Assembly: GCF_035917415.1 (NCBI RefSeq)
Contig: NZ_CP109073.1
Span: 4,696,501 to 4,760,500, forward strand
Length of the DNA stretch: 64,000 nucleotides
Reading direction: 5' to 3'
From: Streptomyces sp. NBC_01803
GTDB lineage: Bacteria > Actinomycetota > Actinomycetes > Streptomycetales > Streptomycetaceae
Below the pieces are notes generated by a model that was not told where the DNA came from, did no database searches, and saw only the letters and a program-made list of their open reading frames with translations. Positions 35,888-44,142 of the stretch are shown here, one piece after another (within the stretch, counting starts at the first letter, position 1; every line of letters begins with the position of its first letter). Made by a program: the position numbers and the translations under genes.

Positions 35888-36925
35888 ATGAACCGTCGTT
35901 TCCTTGTCAGCCTGCCGCTTGCCGCGGCCCTCGCTGTTTCCGCTTCCGTGTCCGCCGGTAGTTCGTCGGCCAGTTCGTCGGCTGATCCGGAGTCCGTCAC
36001 CCCTGCCTGGGGGGCCTCGTTGCCCCTGACCCTGGCCGTCTTGGGAGACGCGCCGTACGGTGCGGAGCAGGTCGCCGCGTTCCCCGATCTGATCGCCGAC
36101 GTCAACGGCGATCCGCGCGTCCATCAGGTCATTCACCTGGGGGATATCAAGACGGGCAGCAGCTCTTGCACGGATGAGTACTTCCGGCACATCGCGACGG
36201 AGTTCGAGCGGTTTCGCGATCCGCTGATCTACACGCCGGGCGACAATGAGTGGACGGACTGCCACCGGCCGGCCGCCGGTGGCTACGACCCGCTGGAGCG
36301 GCTCGAAGTCCTGCGCTCCCAGTTCTTCGCGGAGCCGGGAGCCGCGCTGGGTGTGCGCCCGATGGTGCTGGAGACGCAGGCCGTCGACCCGGCACACGCC
36401 GCGTTCGTTGAGAACACCCGCTGGGCATCGGCACAGGTGGCTTTCGCCACGGTGCACGCGGTGGGTTCGGACAATGGGCTGGCCCCGTGGTTCGGCGGGA
36501 ACGAGACGCCCGAGCAGACCCGGCTCCGGGAGGCCGAGGTGCGGGCGCGTACCGATGCGGCGCTGTCCTGGATCGACGACACCTTCGACGCCGCGGAGGA
36601 ACGCGGCCTGCGGGGCGTGGTGATCAGCATGCAGGCGGACACGTTCGCCGGGGGCGGCTCGGCCGGTTACACGGAGATCGTCCGGCGTCTGGCGGACCGA
36701 TCGCGGGCGTTCGACGGGGAAGTGCTGCTGCTTCAGGGCGACACCCACCGCTACCTGGTGGACCGGCCGTTGGCCGAAGGACACGAGGGTTACGGGATCA
36801 GCGAGCCGGTCACCAACCTCACCCGGATCGTGGTCGAAGGCGAAACGGTGTCGGAGTGGCTGCGCCTGACCGTGAACCCGACAGCGGAGCAGCTGTTCAG
36901 CTGGCAGCGCGTTCCGGTGGACTGA
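35888..36925 (+). CDS. Secreted calcineurin-like metallophosphoesterase
   Basis: This 345-aa protein has a clear signal peptide (MNRRFLVSLPLAAALAVSASVSA), then metallophosphoesterase motifs: LAVLGDAPYG, VIHLGDIKTGSSSC (GDxxxG), PGDNEWTDC in place of GNHE, and LLLQGDTHRYLVD in place of GHTH. The family removes phosphate from diverse esters; here it would act outside the cell. ATG 35888 is the only start giving a proper signal peptide. It has no linked pho genes and is followed by a strong terminator. Confidence 0.78.
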   Translation: MNRRFLVSLPLAAALAVSASVSAGSSSASSSADPESVTPAWGASLPLTLAVLGDAPYGAEQVAAFPDLIADVNGDPRVHQVIHLGDIKTGSSSCTDEYFRHIATEFERFRDPLIYTPGDNEWTDCHRPAAGGYDPLERLEVLRSQFFAEPGAALGVRPMVLETQAVDPAHAAFVENTRWASAQVAFATVHAVGSDNGLAPWFGGNETPEQTRLREAEVRARTDAALSWIDDTFDAAEERGLRGVVISMQADTFAGGGSAGYTEIVRRLADRSRAFDGEVLLLQGDTHRYLVDRPLAEGHEGYGISEPVTNLTRIVVEGETVSEWLRLTVNPTAEQLFSWQRVPVD

Positions 36926-36945
36926 GCACAGGGACCGAGCCCCGG

Positions 36946-36985
36946 GCCGCCGCGCTGGGCGCCACCACCCGCCCAGCGCGGCGGC
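36946..36985 (+). terminator. Perfect 16-bp hairpin terminator of the metallophosphoesterase gene
   Basis: 36946-36961 (GCCGCCGCGCTGGGCG) pairs exactly with 36970-36985, loop CCACCACC. It starts 21 nt after the stop codon. No T-tract, typical of high-GC actinobacteria. The rest of the 383-bp gap to the methyltransferase holds no gene I can support. Confidence 0.8.
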
Positions 36986-37294
36986 GCGGCATCCGCACCG
37001 GCCTCGCGCCCGTCCACCGGCCCTCAGCCTCGCGCTCCTGAACGGCCGTGGCTGGCACTGCCGGGCATGGCCCGCTTGATCCACGACTCCCGACCATGGC
37101 TCCCGATGCCCGCGGGAGAAGGGCGAGACGTTCGGCGGTTCGCCCATCGCGAGGTCTGAACTCCGCGCCGCGACCGCCGTCGCGTCGACGGACTTCGCAC
37201 CGCACGCGGTCTGTTGGACATGACAGCCACGGACCACGGCCGCGGTATCAGGCCCCGTCCGATGGGTCGGCGCCGGACCCGATCGCGCGAACGC

Positions 37295-37300
37295 TAGTGT
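37295..37300 (+). promoter_or_regulatory. Putative -10 box giving a leaderless transcript
   Basis: TAGTGT ends 8 nt before the GTG at 37309, the spacing expected when transcription starts at the first base of the start codon. No Shine-Dalgarno is visible ahead of that GTG, which supports a leaderless message. Confidence 0.45.
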
Positions 37301-37308
37301 CGTCCCTT

Positions 37309-37947
37309 GTGACCGGACTCCCCTCGTACCTCCGTGCGACAGCGGATGCCTACGACGCCATGGCCGTTCGCTACGCCGAAGCCGTCCGTGATGGGCTCGA
37401 CCATCTTCCGCTGGATCGCGCGGTTCTCGCCGCGTTCGCCGAGCTCGCGGGAGCCGCTGACGCCGGGCCCGTCGCCGAGCTGGGATGTGGCCCTGGATAT
37501 GTGACGGCGCACCTGCGGGGCCTGGGACTGGACGCTTTCGGCGTCGACCTGTCGCCGGTGATGATCGACCTCGCCCGCGAGGCTTACCCGGACTCGCGGT
37601 TCGAGGTCGGCTCGATGGATGCCCTGGACCTGGCCGACGGCACACTGGGCGGCATCGTGTCCTGGTATTCGGTCATCCATACTCCACCGCGGGAAATACC
37701 GTCGTACTTCGCTGAGTTCCGCCGGGTTCTGGCCCCGGGTGGCACCCTCCTGTTCGCCTTCTTCGAGTCCGAGGGCGGGCCGGTGTCGGCGTTCGACCAC
37801 AAGGTGACGACGGCCTACCGATGGCCGATTGACGACCTCGCCGGGCTGGCCCGCGAGGCCGGGTTCGTCGAGGTCGGCCGGATGCTGCGCGAGCCCCGCG
37901 AGGACGAGCGGTTCCGCCGGGGCCATCTGCTGACGCGCGCGGGGTAG
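37309..37947 (+). CDS. Class I SAM-dependent methyltransferase
   Basis: This 212-aa protein has the SAM-binding motif I VAELGCGPGYVTAHLRG, motif II FGVDLSPVMIDLARE, and motif IV LGGIVSWYSVIHTPPREI, followed by EFRRVLAPGGTLLFAFF. This is the UbiE/Methyltransf_11 type that methylates small molecules. The acceptor is unknown. The GTG start at 37309 is supported by the leaderless-type promoter; upstream open sequence has no methyltransferase features. Convergent with the next methyltransferase. Confidence 0.83.
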   Translation: MTGLPSYLRATADAYDAMAVRYAEAVRDGLDHLPLDRAVLAAFAELAGAADAGPVAELGCGPGYVTAHLRGLGLDAFGVDLSPVMIDLAREAYPDSRFEVGSMDALDLADGTLGGIVSWYSVIHTPPREIPSYFAEFRRVLAPGGTLLFAFFESEGGPVSAFDHKVTTAYRWPIDDLAGLAREAGFVEVGRMLREPREDERFRRGHLLTRAG

Positions 37948-38188
37948 CTTCGGCAGCAGCGGCTCACCCGATGACGAGTCGGGGCCGGAAGGAGGCGGCA
38001 CGGCGCGCGCGGCCAGGGGGCGGTCGGTTTTCCGGTGGACCACCGGCACCACGCCGTCCTCGATCGGCCGGACCGTGGTTCCTCCCACCCGCACTGCCGT
38101 GGTTCCGGTGTGCCGGGCGGTCGGCGCCGCCCGGCGTGGCGCCCGGGGCCGGGACGATCGTTCTCTCGGCCCGGGCCCCGTCGGTGGT

Positions 38189-39331
38189 TCACCGGGCGTC
38201 GTCCCAGAAGGTGAGCAGGTGTCCGTCGGCGGTGGCGGCGACGGTGAATTCGTGGAGGCCGGGGGAGCCGTCGGCTCGCCATCGGTTGACCTGTTCCTCG
38301 ATGCGGTTCCAGACGGGGTAACCGGACTGGCGTACCGTCCACTTGTCCCCGTCCTGGCGCAGCGCGGCCCAGACCTTGGCCTCGGGGTCCCAGTAGAGGT
38401 GGCCGTCGGGAAGGCGTAAGTCCCGCAGCCAGGGGGCGGCGGCCTGGGCGACGAAGCGGGTGGTCGGTTCGGCCAGGTCGTCCGGGGTGATGACGGCGGG
38501 GCGCTCGCTGGTGGTGATGTCCGGGAGGGGGCCCGAGGGGTGTGGCTCTTGTGGGTGGGCGAGGCCGAGTTCGGCGCCGCCGGGGGTGATGAGGCGGCCG
38601 AGGGCCACGTCGGGGTCGGCCAGCAGTCCGCCTTCCCCGACGGTGAGGCGGGCGAGGGCGCCGGCGTTCATCCCCCCGCTGACGGGGGTGATGATCTGGC
38701 CTCCGGGGCGGGTGAGGGTGAACCAGAGGCGGGGGACGGTGATGACGGCGCAGGTGGAGATGATGCGGTCCCAGGGGCCGGTGGCCTCTTCCCATCCGGT
38801 GACGGCGTTGCCGTTGACGAGGTGGGGGTTGTATCCGGCGAGGGACAGGGCCTCGCGGGCGCGGCGGGCCACGTCGCGGTCGAGTTCGACGGTGGTGACG
38901 AGGTGGTCGCCGAGCCGGTGGGTCAGTAGCGCGGCGAGGTAGCCGGTGCCGGTGCCGATGTGGAGGACGCTCATGCCGTCCTCGATACGGGCTTCCTCCA
39001 GAATGCGTGCGGCCAGGCTCGGTGCCGGGCTGGTGTGGGTGGGTTCGCGGTAGATCACGCTGCCGAGTTCGTCGGGGCGGATGCCGGCGACGCGGGTGAC
39101 GACGGGTTCGTCGCGGTGGCAGAGGGCGAGCCAGTCGGGGTGGGTGGCGGTGAGGGGTTCCCAGCCGGTGCCGTTGCGGCGGAAGAGGCCGTCGCGGAGG
39201 AACGTGCGCCGGGGGACCTCTCGCATGGCGCGGCGCCAGGGTTCCGTGCGCAGGTGTCCGGCGGCGGCGAGGGTGTCGGTCAGTTCCGAGCGCAGGGCCT
39301 CGTCGTCGCCGTGGTCCGGGTCCGGCTTCAT
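38189..39331 (-). CDS. Peptide-maturase-type methyltransferase (protein-isoaspartate methyltransferase fold)
   Basis: This 380-aa protein has a PCMT-like fold: LAARILEEARIEDGMSVLHIGTGTGYLAALLTHRLGDH (motif I), VTTVELDRDVARRARE and DRIISTCAV. The long C-terminal extension (DGHLYWDPEAKVWAALRQDG ... WNRIEEQVNRWRADG) is characteristic of methyltransferases found with ATP-grasp-modified RiPP systems (TgmC-like or FxLD-type), which methylate a precursor peptide or its aspartate. No ATP-grasp ligase or precursor is seen within several kb, so it is an orphan here. ATG 39331 starts a short acidic tail. A G-rich heptamer array lies 50 bp upstream. Confidence 0.7.
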   Translation of the reverse strand: MKPDPDHGDDEALRSELTDTLAAAGHLRTEPWRRAMREVPRRTFLRDGLFRRNGTGWEPLTATHPDWLALCHRDEPVVTRVAGIRPDELGSVIYREPTHTSPAPSLAARILEEARIEDGMSVLHIGTGTGYLAALLTHRLGDHLVTTVELDRDVARRAREALSLAGYNPHLVNGNAVTGWEEATGPWDRIISTCAVITVPRLWFTLTRPGGQIITPVSGGMNAGALARLTVGEGGLLADPDVALGRLITPGGAELGLAHPQEPHPSGPLPDITTSERPAVITPDDLAEPTTRFVAQAAAPWLRDLRLPDGHLYWDPEAKVWAALRQDGDKWTVRQSGYPVWNRIEEQVNRWRADGSPGLHEFTVAATADGHLLTFWDDAR

Positions 39332-39380
39332 GGGTCATCTCCGTGGCGTGCGGCGCGGGATGGGCTGGGGCTCCGAACGT

Positions 39381-39412
39381 GGGCTCGGGGCTCGGGGCTC
39401 GGGGCTCGGGGT
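39381..39412. repeat. Heptamer array with G-quadruplex pattern
   Basis: GGGCTCG is repeated four times (39381-39408) and followed by GGGG, giving G3-N4-G3-N4-G3-N4-G3 on the plus strand. Downstream it decays to GGGGCTT copies up to about 39440. It lies upstream of the methyltransferase start at 39331. Confidence 0.85.
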
Positions 39413-39509
39413 TTTGGGTCTGGGGCTTGGGGCTTGGGGGTTCAGCGCGGTGCGTTTGGCTGCGGCGTGTTCGACCGGGCCAGGTGACAGGCCGGTCGTG
39501 TCGATGACT

Positions 39510-40035
39510 TCACCGTTCTCGGTGGCGGGGGCGAGGGCGGCGGGGCGTGGGTTCTGGTCGGCGCGGCGTCGATGACCCGCCGGCCGGGGCCCGGGCGGCG
39601 GTGGGGCAGGCCCCGGACAAGGGCAGGTGCGGGACGGCCCCGTTCACGTCGTCGGGGTTGGGGTCGAAGCCGAAGTCGCCACCGATCAGAGCCAGTTCTC
39701 GAACGGTGTGGTCGTGGCCGACGGCGCCGTACCGATTCGAGTGCGCGGCAGGCGAGGTGGACGCTGCCGCAGATGATCGCCACGGTGGTGTCCTCCCGTC
39801 GCAGGCTCAGGACGGTGGGCGGAAGTTCCCACAGTCCCAGGTCGACCTCATTACCCCAGTCGCGGACGGGGCGGAAGGCGTCGGAGACGTACGGGGCGGT
39901 CGCTCCGACTCCCGGACCGAGCCAGCCTCGCATCCCGAGCACCTCCTTGAAGCCGTGCCAGAGCTCCGACTCGCGCCCTGTCGGGGCGCGGGCGAGGAGG
40001 TACTGTGCCCGACACGGATGGGTGACTGCGTCCAA
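39510..40035 (-). pseudogene. Broken endonuclease/exonuclease/phosphatase-family gene
   Basis: From 40035 the minus strand encodes about 100 residues including GMRGWLGPGVGATAPYVSD, WELPPTVLSLR and VAIICGSVHLACRALESV. These resemble the central part of EEP-family proteins of Streptomyces. At about 39730 the similarity jumps to another frame, which continues GHDHTVRELALIGGDFGFDPNPDD (compare the family's IGGDFN) to a stop at 39510. A TAA lies 24 nt upstream of 40035, so the N-terminal third is missing too. I call it a truncated, frameshifted remnant; a sequencing error could explain the shift but not the missing start. Confidence 0.55.
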
Positions 40036-40240
40036 CGCACCGTGTCGGTCCGGCAGTTACAACGCCTTGGGCCGATACGCGGTGCCAAGAGGCATCGTTG
40101 TTTCCGCCATGGGGTCACGCCTACGAGCCCGGCAGGTATCGTCACCCGTCAGAGCGATACGGTTACCGATCGCTGATGCCGCGCTGGTGGCCGGGCCCTC
40201 TTCCGGCCATCCGGACCGACACCCGTGGAGTACCGCGCGC

Positions 40241-40558
40241 ATGGACAACACCGCCTGGGACACCGTCGAACAGCTCGTGAAATGGCTCGATGCCGAAAGC
40301 CCCGACCCCCCGGCGACGACGCGGCTCATGCGCGTCCTGAAACTCTCGGAGGAAGTCGGCGAGGTCGCCGAAGCGGTCATCGGCGCGACCGGCCACAATC
40401 CGCGCAAGGGCGACAGTCACACCTGGGAAGACGTCCAACGGGAGCTGTGCGACGTCATCCTCACCGGCATGGTCGCCCTCAACACCCTGACCCCCGACGC
40501 CCGGAAGCTCTTCACGGACCACCTGGCCCACGTCGCCCGACGGTCCCTCAGCACATAA
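40241..40558 (+). CDS. MazG-like nucleotide pyrophosphohydrolase
   Basis: This 105-aa protein matches the small all-alpha MazG/iMazG fold that hydrolyses NTPs or dNTPs to monophosphate and pyrophosphate. The metal-binding Glu/Asp helices are visible: RVLKLSEEVGEVAEAVIGATG (E-E-x-x-E) and DVQRELCDVILTGMVAL (E-x-x-D). ATG 40241 follows GGAG at 40227. It may clean up abnormal nucleotides; some relatives have a role in stress or phage defence. It stands alone just upstream of the NLR-like module, in the same direction. Confidence 0.82.
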   Translation: MDNTAWDTVEQLVKWLDAESPDPPATTRLMRVLKLSEEVGEVAEAVIGATGHNPRKGDSHTWEDVQRELCDVILTGMVALNTLTPDARKLFTDHLAHVARRSLST

Positions 40559-40942
40559 ACGACGCGGCCTTCCGGCCACGGCACCCGTACCGACCACCAA
40601 CGGGCCCGTCCCGCCGGGCTGGTCTCTTCTGAGGCTGCCGGGCGGGCGCTCCGGATGGCCGGGGGGATACGACCGCCGGTCAGAGGCGAGGATCCGGGCA
40701 GGGGGACGGCGGTACCGTAAGCGCCCCGCCCGTGCGGGGACGAGGGCCGGATGGCTGACGGTGCGTCCCGCCCGTGCGGGGGCTGGGGTGGTGGCCGGGC
40801 TCCTCGCTTCTGGGCAGCGACGAATTCCCGGGCCGGGTTTGGTCTGTGTGGGACGAACTGTCCGCGCTTATTGCGGAGTTGCTTCTCCCCGGGGAGCGGT
40901 TGGTGAATAATGAGTGCCCCCGATTCTGTCCGGAGGGATTCG
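40559..40942. other. 384-bp gap upstream of the NLR-like module
   Basis: No gene is supported. It must contain the promoter of the two-gene module and holds the two palindromic repeats at 40721 and 40763. The segment just before the effector gene (40860-40912) is AT-richer and could carry the promoter. Confidence 0.5.
40721..40781. repeat. Two palindromic repeats, 42 bp apart
   Basis: GCGCCCCGCCCGTGCGGGG (40721-40739) and a copy with one C-to-T change (40763-40781). Each can form CCCCGC/GCGGGG with loop CCGT. The core resembles the stem of type I-E CRISPR repeats in Streptomyces, but there are only two copies and the period is 42, not about 61. Confidence 0.8.
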
Positions 40943-41404
40943 ATGGCGAGGGGGAACGAGATGGCGGACGCTGACCGCTATTCGGTGCGCGTGGGGGACG
41001 TCTCGGGGCAGGTCGTGGTGGGAAGGGGCAACCGCGTCACGCGGGTGGAGCCCGGCGGATCGGCGGCGCCGCCGTCCGTTGCCGAAGTGGCCGTGCTGCG
41101 CGAGGCGTTCGCCCGCGTCCGTGACCGGCTCGGTGAGCTGGAGGACGGGGATCGGCGTTCGGCCGGGGAGCGTTTGGACGAGTTGGAGGAAGCTGTCACC
41201 GGGCCCGAGCCGAAGGTGTCGGTCATGGTGTATGTGCGTGACTGGTTCGCCGAGAAACTGCCGGCTCTGGCGGGGGTGGTGACGAGCCTGATCGTCAACC
41301 CGGTCGCCGGCTTGCTGGTGCAGCAGGCCGGTGCGGGACTCGCCGCGGAATACGAGCGGCACTTCGGCGGGGACGGATCCTCGGGCGAGCCGTCGGGGGG
41401 CTGA
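40943..41404 (+). CDS. Small protein with N-terminal RHIM-like motif; candidate effector of the NLR-like module
   Basis: This 153-aa protein has an N-terminal segment YSVRVGDVSGQVVVGRGNRV whose core QVVVGRGN (41009-41032) matches the RHIM-like QVVVGxxN pattern also present in the next gene. A helical region with heptad-like Leu/Glu (LREAFARVRDRLGELED, AGERLDELEE) follows, and a hydrophobic C-terminal segment (LPALAGVVTSLIVNPVAGLLV) that could insert into a membrane. I do not recognise the C-terminal domain. Start choice: ATG 40943 has GGAGG 6 nt upstream; 40961 and 40910 are also possible. Its stop overlaps the next ATG (TGATG), so the two are coupled. Confidence 0.7.
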   Translation: MARGNEMADADRYSVRVGDVSGQVVVGRGNRVTRVEPGGSAAPPSVAEVAVLREAFARVRDRLGELEDGDRRSAGERLDELEEAVTGPEPKVSVMVYVRDWFAEKLPALAGVVTSLIVNPVAGLLVQQAGAGLAAEYERHFGGDGSSGEPSGG

Positions 41405-44124
41405 TGGAGGAGTCCGACGCCGCACGGGTCCACGTCGCCGGGGATGTGCGAGGGCAAGTCGTCGTCGGCGACCACAACATCGTCGTGTCGGCCACCGGCC
41501 AGTCGGTGGTCACGGTCGTGGGGCAGGGACAGCGGCCGAGCCCCCGGCCGCGCGAGGAGATCGAGTTACTGCCTCGTCGCGCTCGGAGGGCGGTGGGCCG
41601 GGAGAGCGAACTGGCGTTCATCCTTGAGGGGATGGCCGCCGATGACGCCGTCCAGGTGCACGGCCCGTCGGGCATCGGCAAGAGCACGCTGCTGCGCATG
41701 GCCGCTCACCGGCTGGTCGATGAGCGGGCCGTGGACACGGCCGCGGGTGGGACCGTGTTCATCGACGCCGGGGGGCGGGAGCCCGGCGACGTTCTGCAGG
41801 ACGTCTTCGAAGCCTGCTATGACGCCCCCGGTTACCGGCCGGGCCAGGCCGAGTTACGGCGGCTGATGGCGCGGGTCGGCATCAGGCTGATCCTGGACGA
41901 TCTGGAATGCGGCCCGCAGGAGTTGGCCGAGGCACTGGACACCCTCCCAGAGGCGGCGGTGCTGTTCTCGGGCGCTGAGCGGACCCTGTGGGGGGAGGGG
42001 CGGACGCTGGCCTTGTCCGGGCTGCCCCGCGACGACGCCGTGACGCTGCTGACTCAAGCGCTCGCCCGGCCGTTGCGAGGCGAGGAGGTGCCGGTCGCCG
42101 AGGCGCTGTGGGACGTGACGGCGGGGTCCCCGCAGTGGCTGCTGCGTGCCGCGACGACCGGCGGTCTGGCCCGCCCGGCCGCGTTGGCGGAGCTGCTGAC
42201 GGGCCTACTGGCCGCGCTGACGACGCCTGAACGTGTGGCCCTCGTGCTACTGCGACTTGGCGGTGCCGGCGGGGTGAGCGACGGACTCCTCTCGGAGCTG
42301 GTGGGTTCCGGTGCCGAACTGTCCGCGCGGTTGACCACGCTGGGCCTGGCCGAGCCGACCGGCGACGGCTTCCGGATCTCCCACGACCTGGCCGCGGTAC
42401 GGTCCGCGGACCGCGAGGTGGACGCGGCGGCACTGGCGGACCGGTTGTCGCGGTGGGTCGACGCGCCGGGCCGCTCCCCGGCGCAAGTGGCCCGGGACGG
42501 CGGGCTCATCACCGCGGTCATCGAGGCGGCCGTCGAGGCGGGCGCCGCGCCGGCCGCGGTCCGCCTGGCCCGGGCGGCGGCACCGACGGTCGCCTGCTCG
42601 CTCCGGCTGGGTGTGTGGGGCACCGTACTCGATCGCGGTATCGCGGCCGCTCAGCGGGCCCGCGACCAGCACGCCTTGGCGTATTTCACACACGAGAACG
42701 GGGTCCGCGATCTCGTTTCCGGCAAGCGCGCGGCGGCCGGTGCCGCGTTCGCCACCGCCGGAGCCCTGTGGCAACAACTGGGCGACAGCGGCAACGTGGC
42801 GGTCTCCCAGCACGCGCAGAGCCTGTGCGGGCCCGGCGTGGCGCCGCCGCCCGACGCCGGCCTCACCACCCCCGACCCGACGGCGGGCGACCTCGCTGGA
42901 GTTACGCCCGACGCCTCCTCGGTCCTCGGCTCACTGCCGCCGCCGGACCCCGCGTCGGCGGTCGCCGCCGCCTCCACGGCGGCCGGCCAGAGCGCGGGCA
43001 TCGGCCTCACGGCCAAACTCGTCATCGGAGCCGGCCTGACCGCCGCCGTCGCGGGCGGAACCGTGCTCAACCAGCAGTCCGCGAGCCCCGATACGGTCCC
43101 CGTTCACGTGACCGTGGCCACCGGCGTCATCGAGGTGACCATGCCCGGCGAGCCCGAGCCCGACTGCCGGATCGAGGCGGGAGCGACCGACTGCACCACC
43201 GTCGTCATCTCCGAGGAGGGCGAGCGGGGCCCGGTGACCGTGGATCCGGCCGGACCGCTGCCCGAGGGCGTCAGCGTTCTCTATTGGGGGTGCGACGAGG
43301 GTCCCGAGGCCGCGTCCTGCACCGTGCTGGCCGACAGGGAAAGAAGCGTCTGCGTCACGACCACCAGTCCCGACGACGAGGCCGCCCGGCAAGCCTGCGC
43401 CGATGTCACCGGCTCTCCCGCCCCCCGTGACAGGGCTCCCGCCGAAGTGGTGGCCGATGTCGGGCGTTGTCCGGAGGATTCGGCCTATCCGGTCGAGGAG
43501 GAGGAGATACCGGAGACGGTCCGGCTGTCCGACTCCCGGTATCTCCCCTCGGGCACGGCGGTCGTGGGGGTCTGGGACGAGCCCGAACCGCTGTTCTTCG
43601 TCGGCCCCGAGGGAAGCTCCTGCTTCGTCACGGGTGGGGCCACCGGCCTGCGGTACCTGGAAATGGGATCGGACGCGGGCCGTGTCTCCTCCTTGCTGAA
43701 CGCCGGGGGAGTGGTCCCGGCGACCCTCTATGGCTGCGAGTACGTCGATCCCGCCGAGGCGTACGCGGTGACCGTGTACCCGGACAGGGGCACCGATTGC
43801 GCGCGTCCGCTCGGTCATGACGTCGAGCAGGTGTCGACCGGCACTCCGGACTACCACGCGGCGCTGGTGCACGTTCCGGCCGGTGACCCGACTCTGGGGC
43901 CGGATGAGGGAAGCACAGTCGAGCTGTATCTCTACACCGTCCTGGCCGAGTCCGAGCAGGGACATGGGCGGTCCATCGCCTGCTCGCTTCCGGACGCCGA
44001 CATGTGCGTGGCCAGCCTGACCTACTTCCTGGCCCAGGACGGCGAGAGGGCGGGCATGCGGTCGGCCGACCGTGAGCGGATGACCGAGAACGTCACCGCT
44101 TTCGTCGAGCGATACCTGAGCTGA
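41404..44124 (+). CDS. STAND/NLR-like NTPase with RHIM-like motif, membrane helix and Cys-rich exterior domain
   Basis: 906 aa. N-terminus: VAGDVRGQVVVGDHNIVVS, with QVVVGDHN at residues 18-25 matching the motif of the preceding gene. Then a STAND/NB-ARC-like NTPase: AVGRESELAFILEG, Walker A HGPSGIGKST (about 86-95), Walker B RLILDDLE (about 161-168), and LSGLPRDDAVTLL. A helical region with a TPR-like unit (HENGVRDLVSGKRAAAGAAF) follows. A single hydrophobic helix (about 534-556, AKLVIGAGLTAAVAGGTVL) precedes about 350 residues with some 13 cysteines, probably outside the cell. NLR-type NTPases sense a trigger and oligomerise. The trigger and output are unknown; the exterior domain could be the sensor. 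Confidence 0.78.
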   Translation: MEESDAARVHVAGDVRGQVVVGDHNIVVSATGQSVVTVVGQGQRPSPRPREEIELLPRRARRAVGRESELAFILEGMAADDAVQVHGPSGIGKSTLLRMAAHRLVDERAVDTAAGGTVFIDAGGREPGDVLQDVFEACYDAPGYRPGQAELRRLMARVGIRLILDDLECGPQELAEALDTLPEAAVLFSGAERTLWGEGRTLALSGLPRDDAVTLLTQALARPLRGEEVPVAEALWDVTAGSPQWLLRAATTGGLARPAALAELLTGLLAALTTPERVALVLLRLGGAGGVSDGLLSELVGSGAELSARLTTLGLAEPTGDGFRISHDLAAVRSADREVDAAALADRLSRWVDAPGRSPAQVARDGGLITAVIEAAVEAGAAPAAVRLARAAAPTVACSLRLGVWGTVLDRGIAAAQRARDQHALAYFTHENGVRDLVSGKRAAAGAAFATAGALWQQLGDSGNVAVSQHAQSLCGPGVAPPPDAGLTTPDPTAGDLAGVTPDASSVLGSLPPPDPASAVAAASTAAGQSAGIGLTAKLVIGAGLTAAVAGGTVLNQQSASPDTVPVHVTVATGVIEVTMPGEPEPDCRIEAGATDCTTVVISEEGERGPVTVDPAGPLPEGVSVLYWGCDEGPEAASCTVLADRERSVCVTTTSPDDEAARQACADVTGSPAPRDRAPAEVVADVGRCPEDSAYPVEEEEIPETVRLSDSRYLPSGTAVVGVWDEPEPLFFVGPEGSSCFVTGGATGLRYLEMGSDAGRVSSLLNAGGVVPATLYGCEYVDPAEAYAVTVYPDRGTDCARPLGHDVEQVSTGTPDYHAALVHVPAGDPTLGPDEGSTVELYLYTVLAESEQGHGRSIACSLPDADMCVASLTYFLAQDGERAGMRSADRERMTENVTAFVERYLS

Positions 44125-44142
44125 AATCGGCACGGCGGACCC

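Noticed and set aside
37048..37308. N-terminal extension of the methyltransferase at 37309
   Set aside because: The added residues are Arg/Ser/Pro-rich without methyltransferase features, and a leaderless-type promoter sits right before GTG 37309.
40721..40781. CRISPR array
   Set aside because: Only two copies and a 42-bp period; no further repeats, spacers or cas genes.
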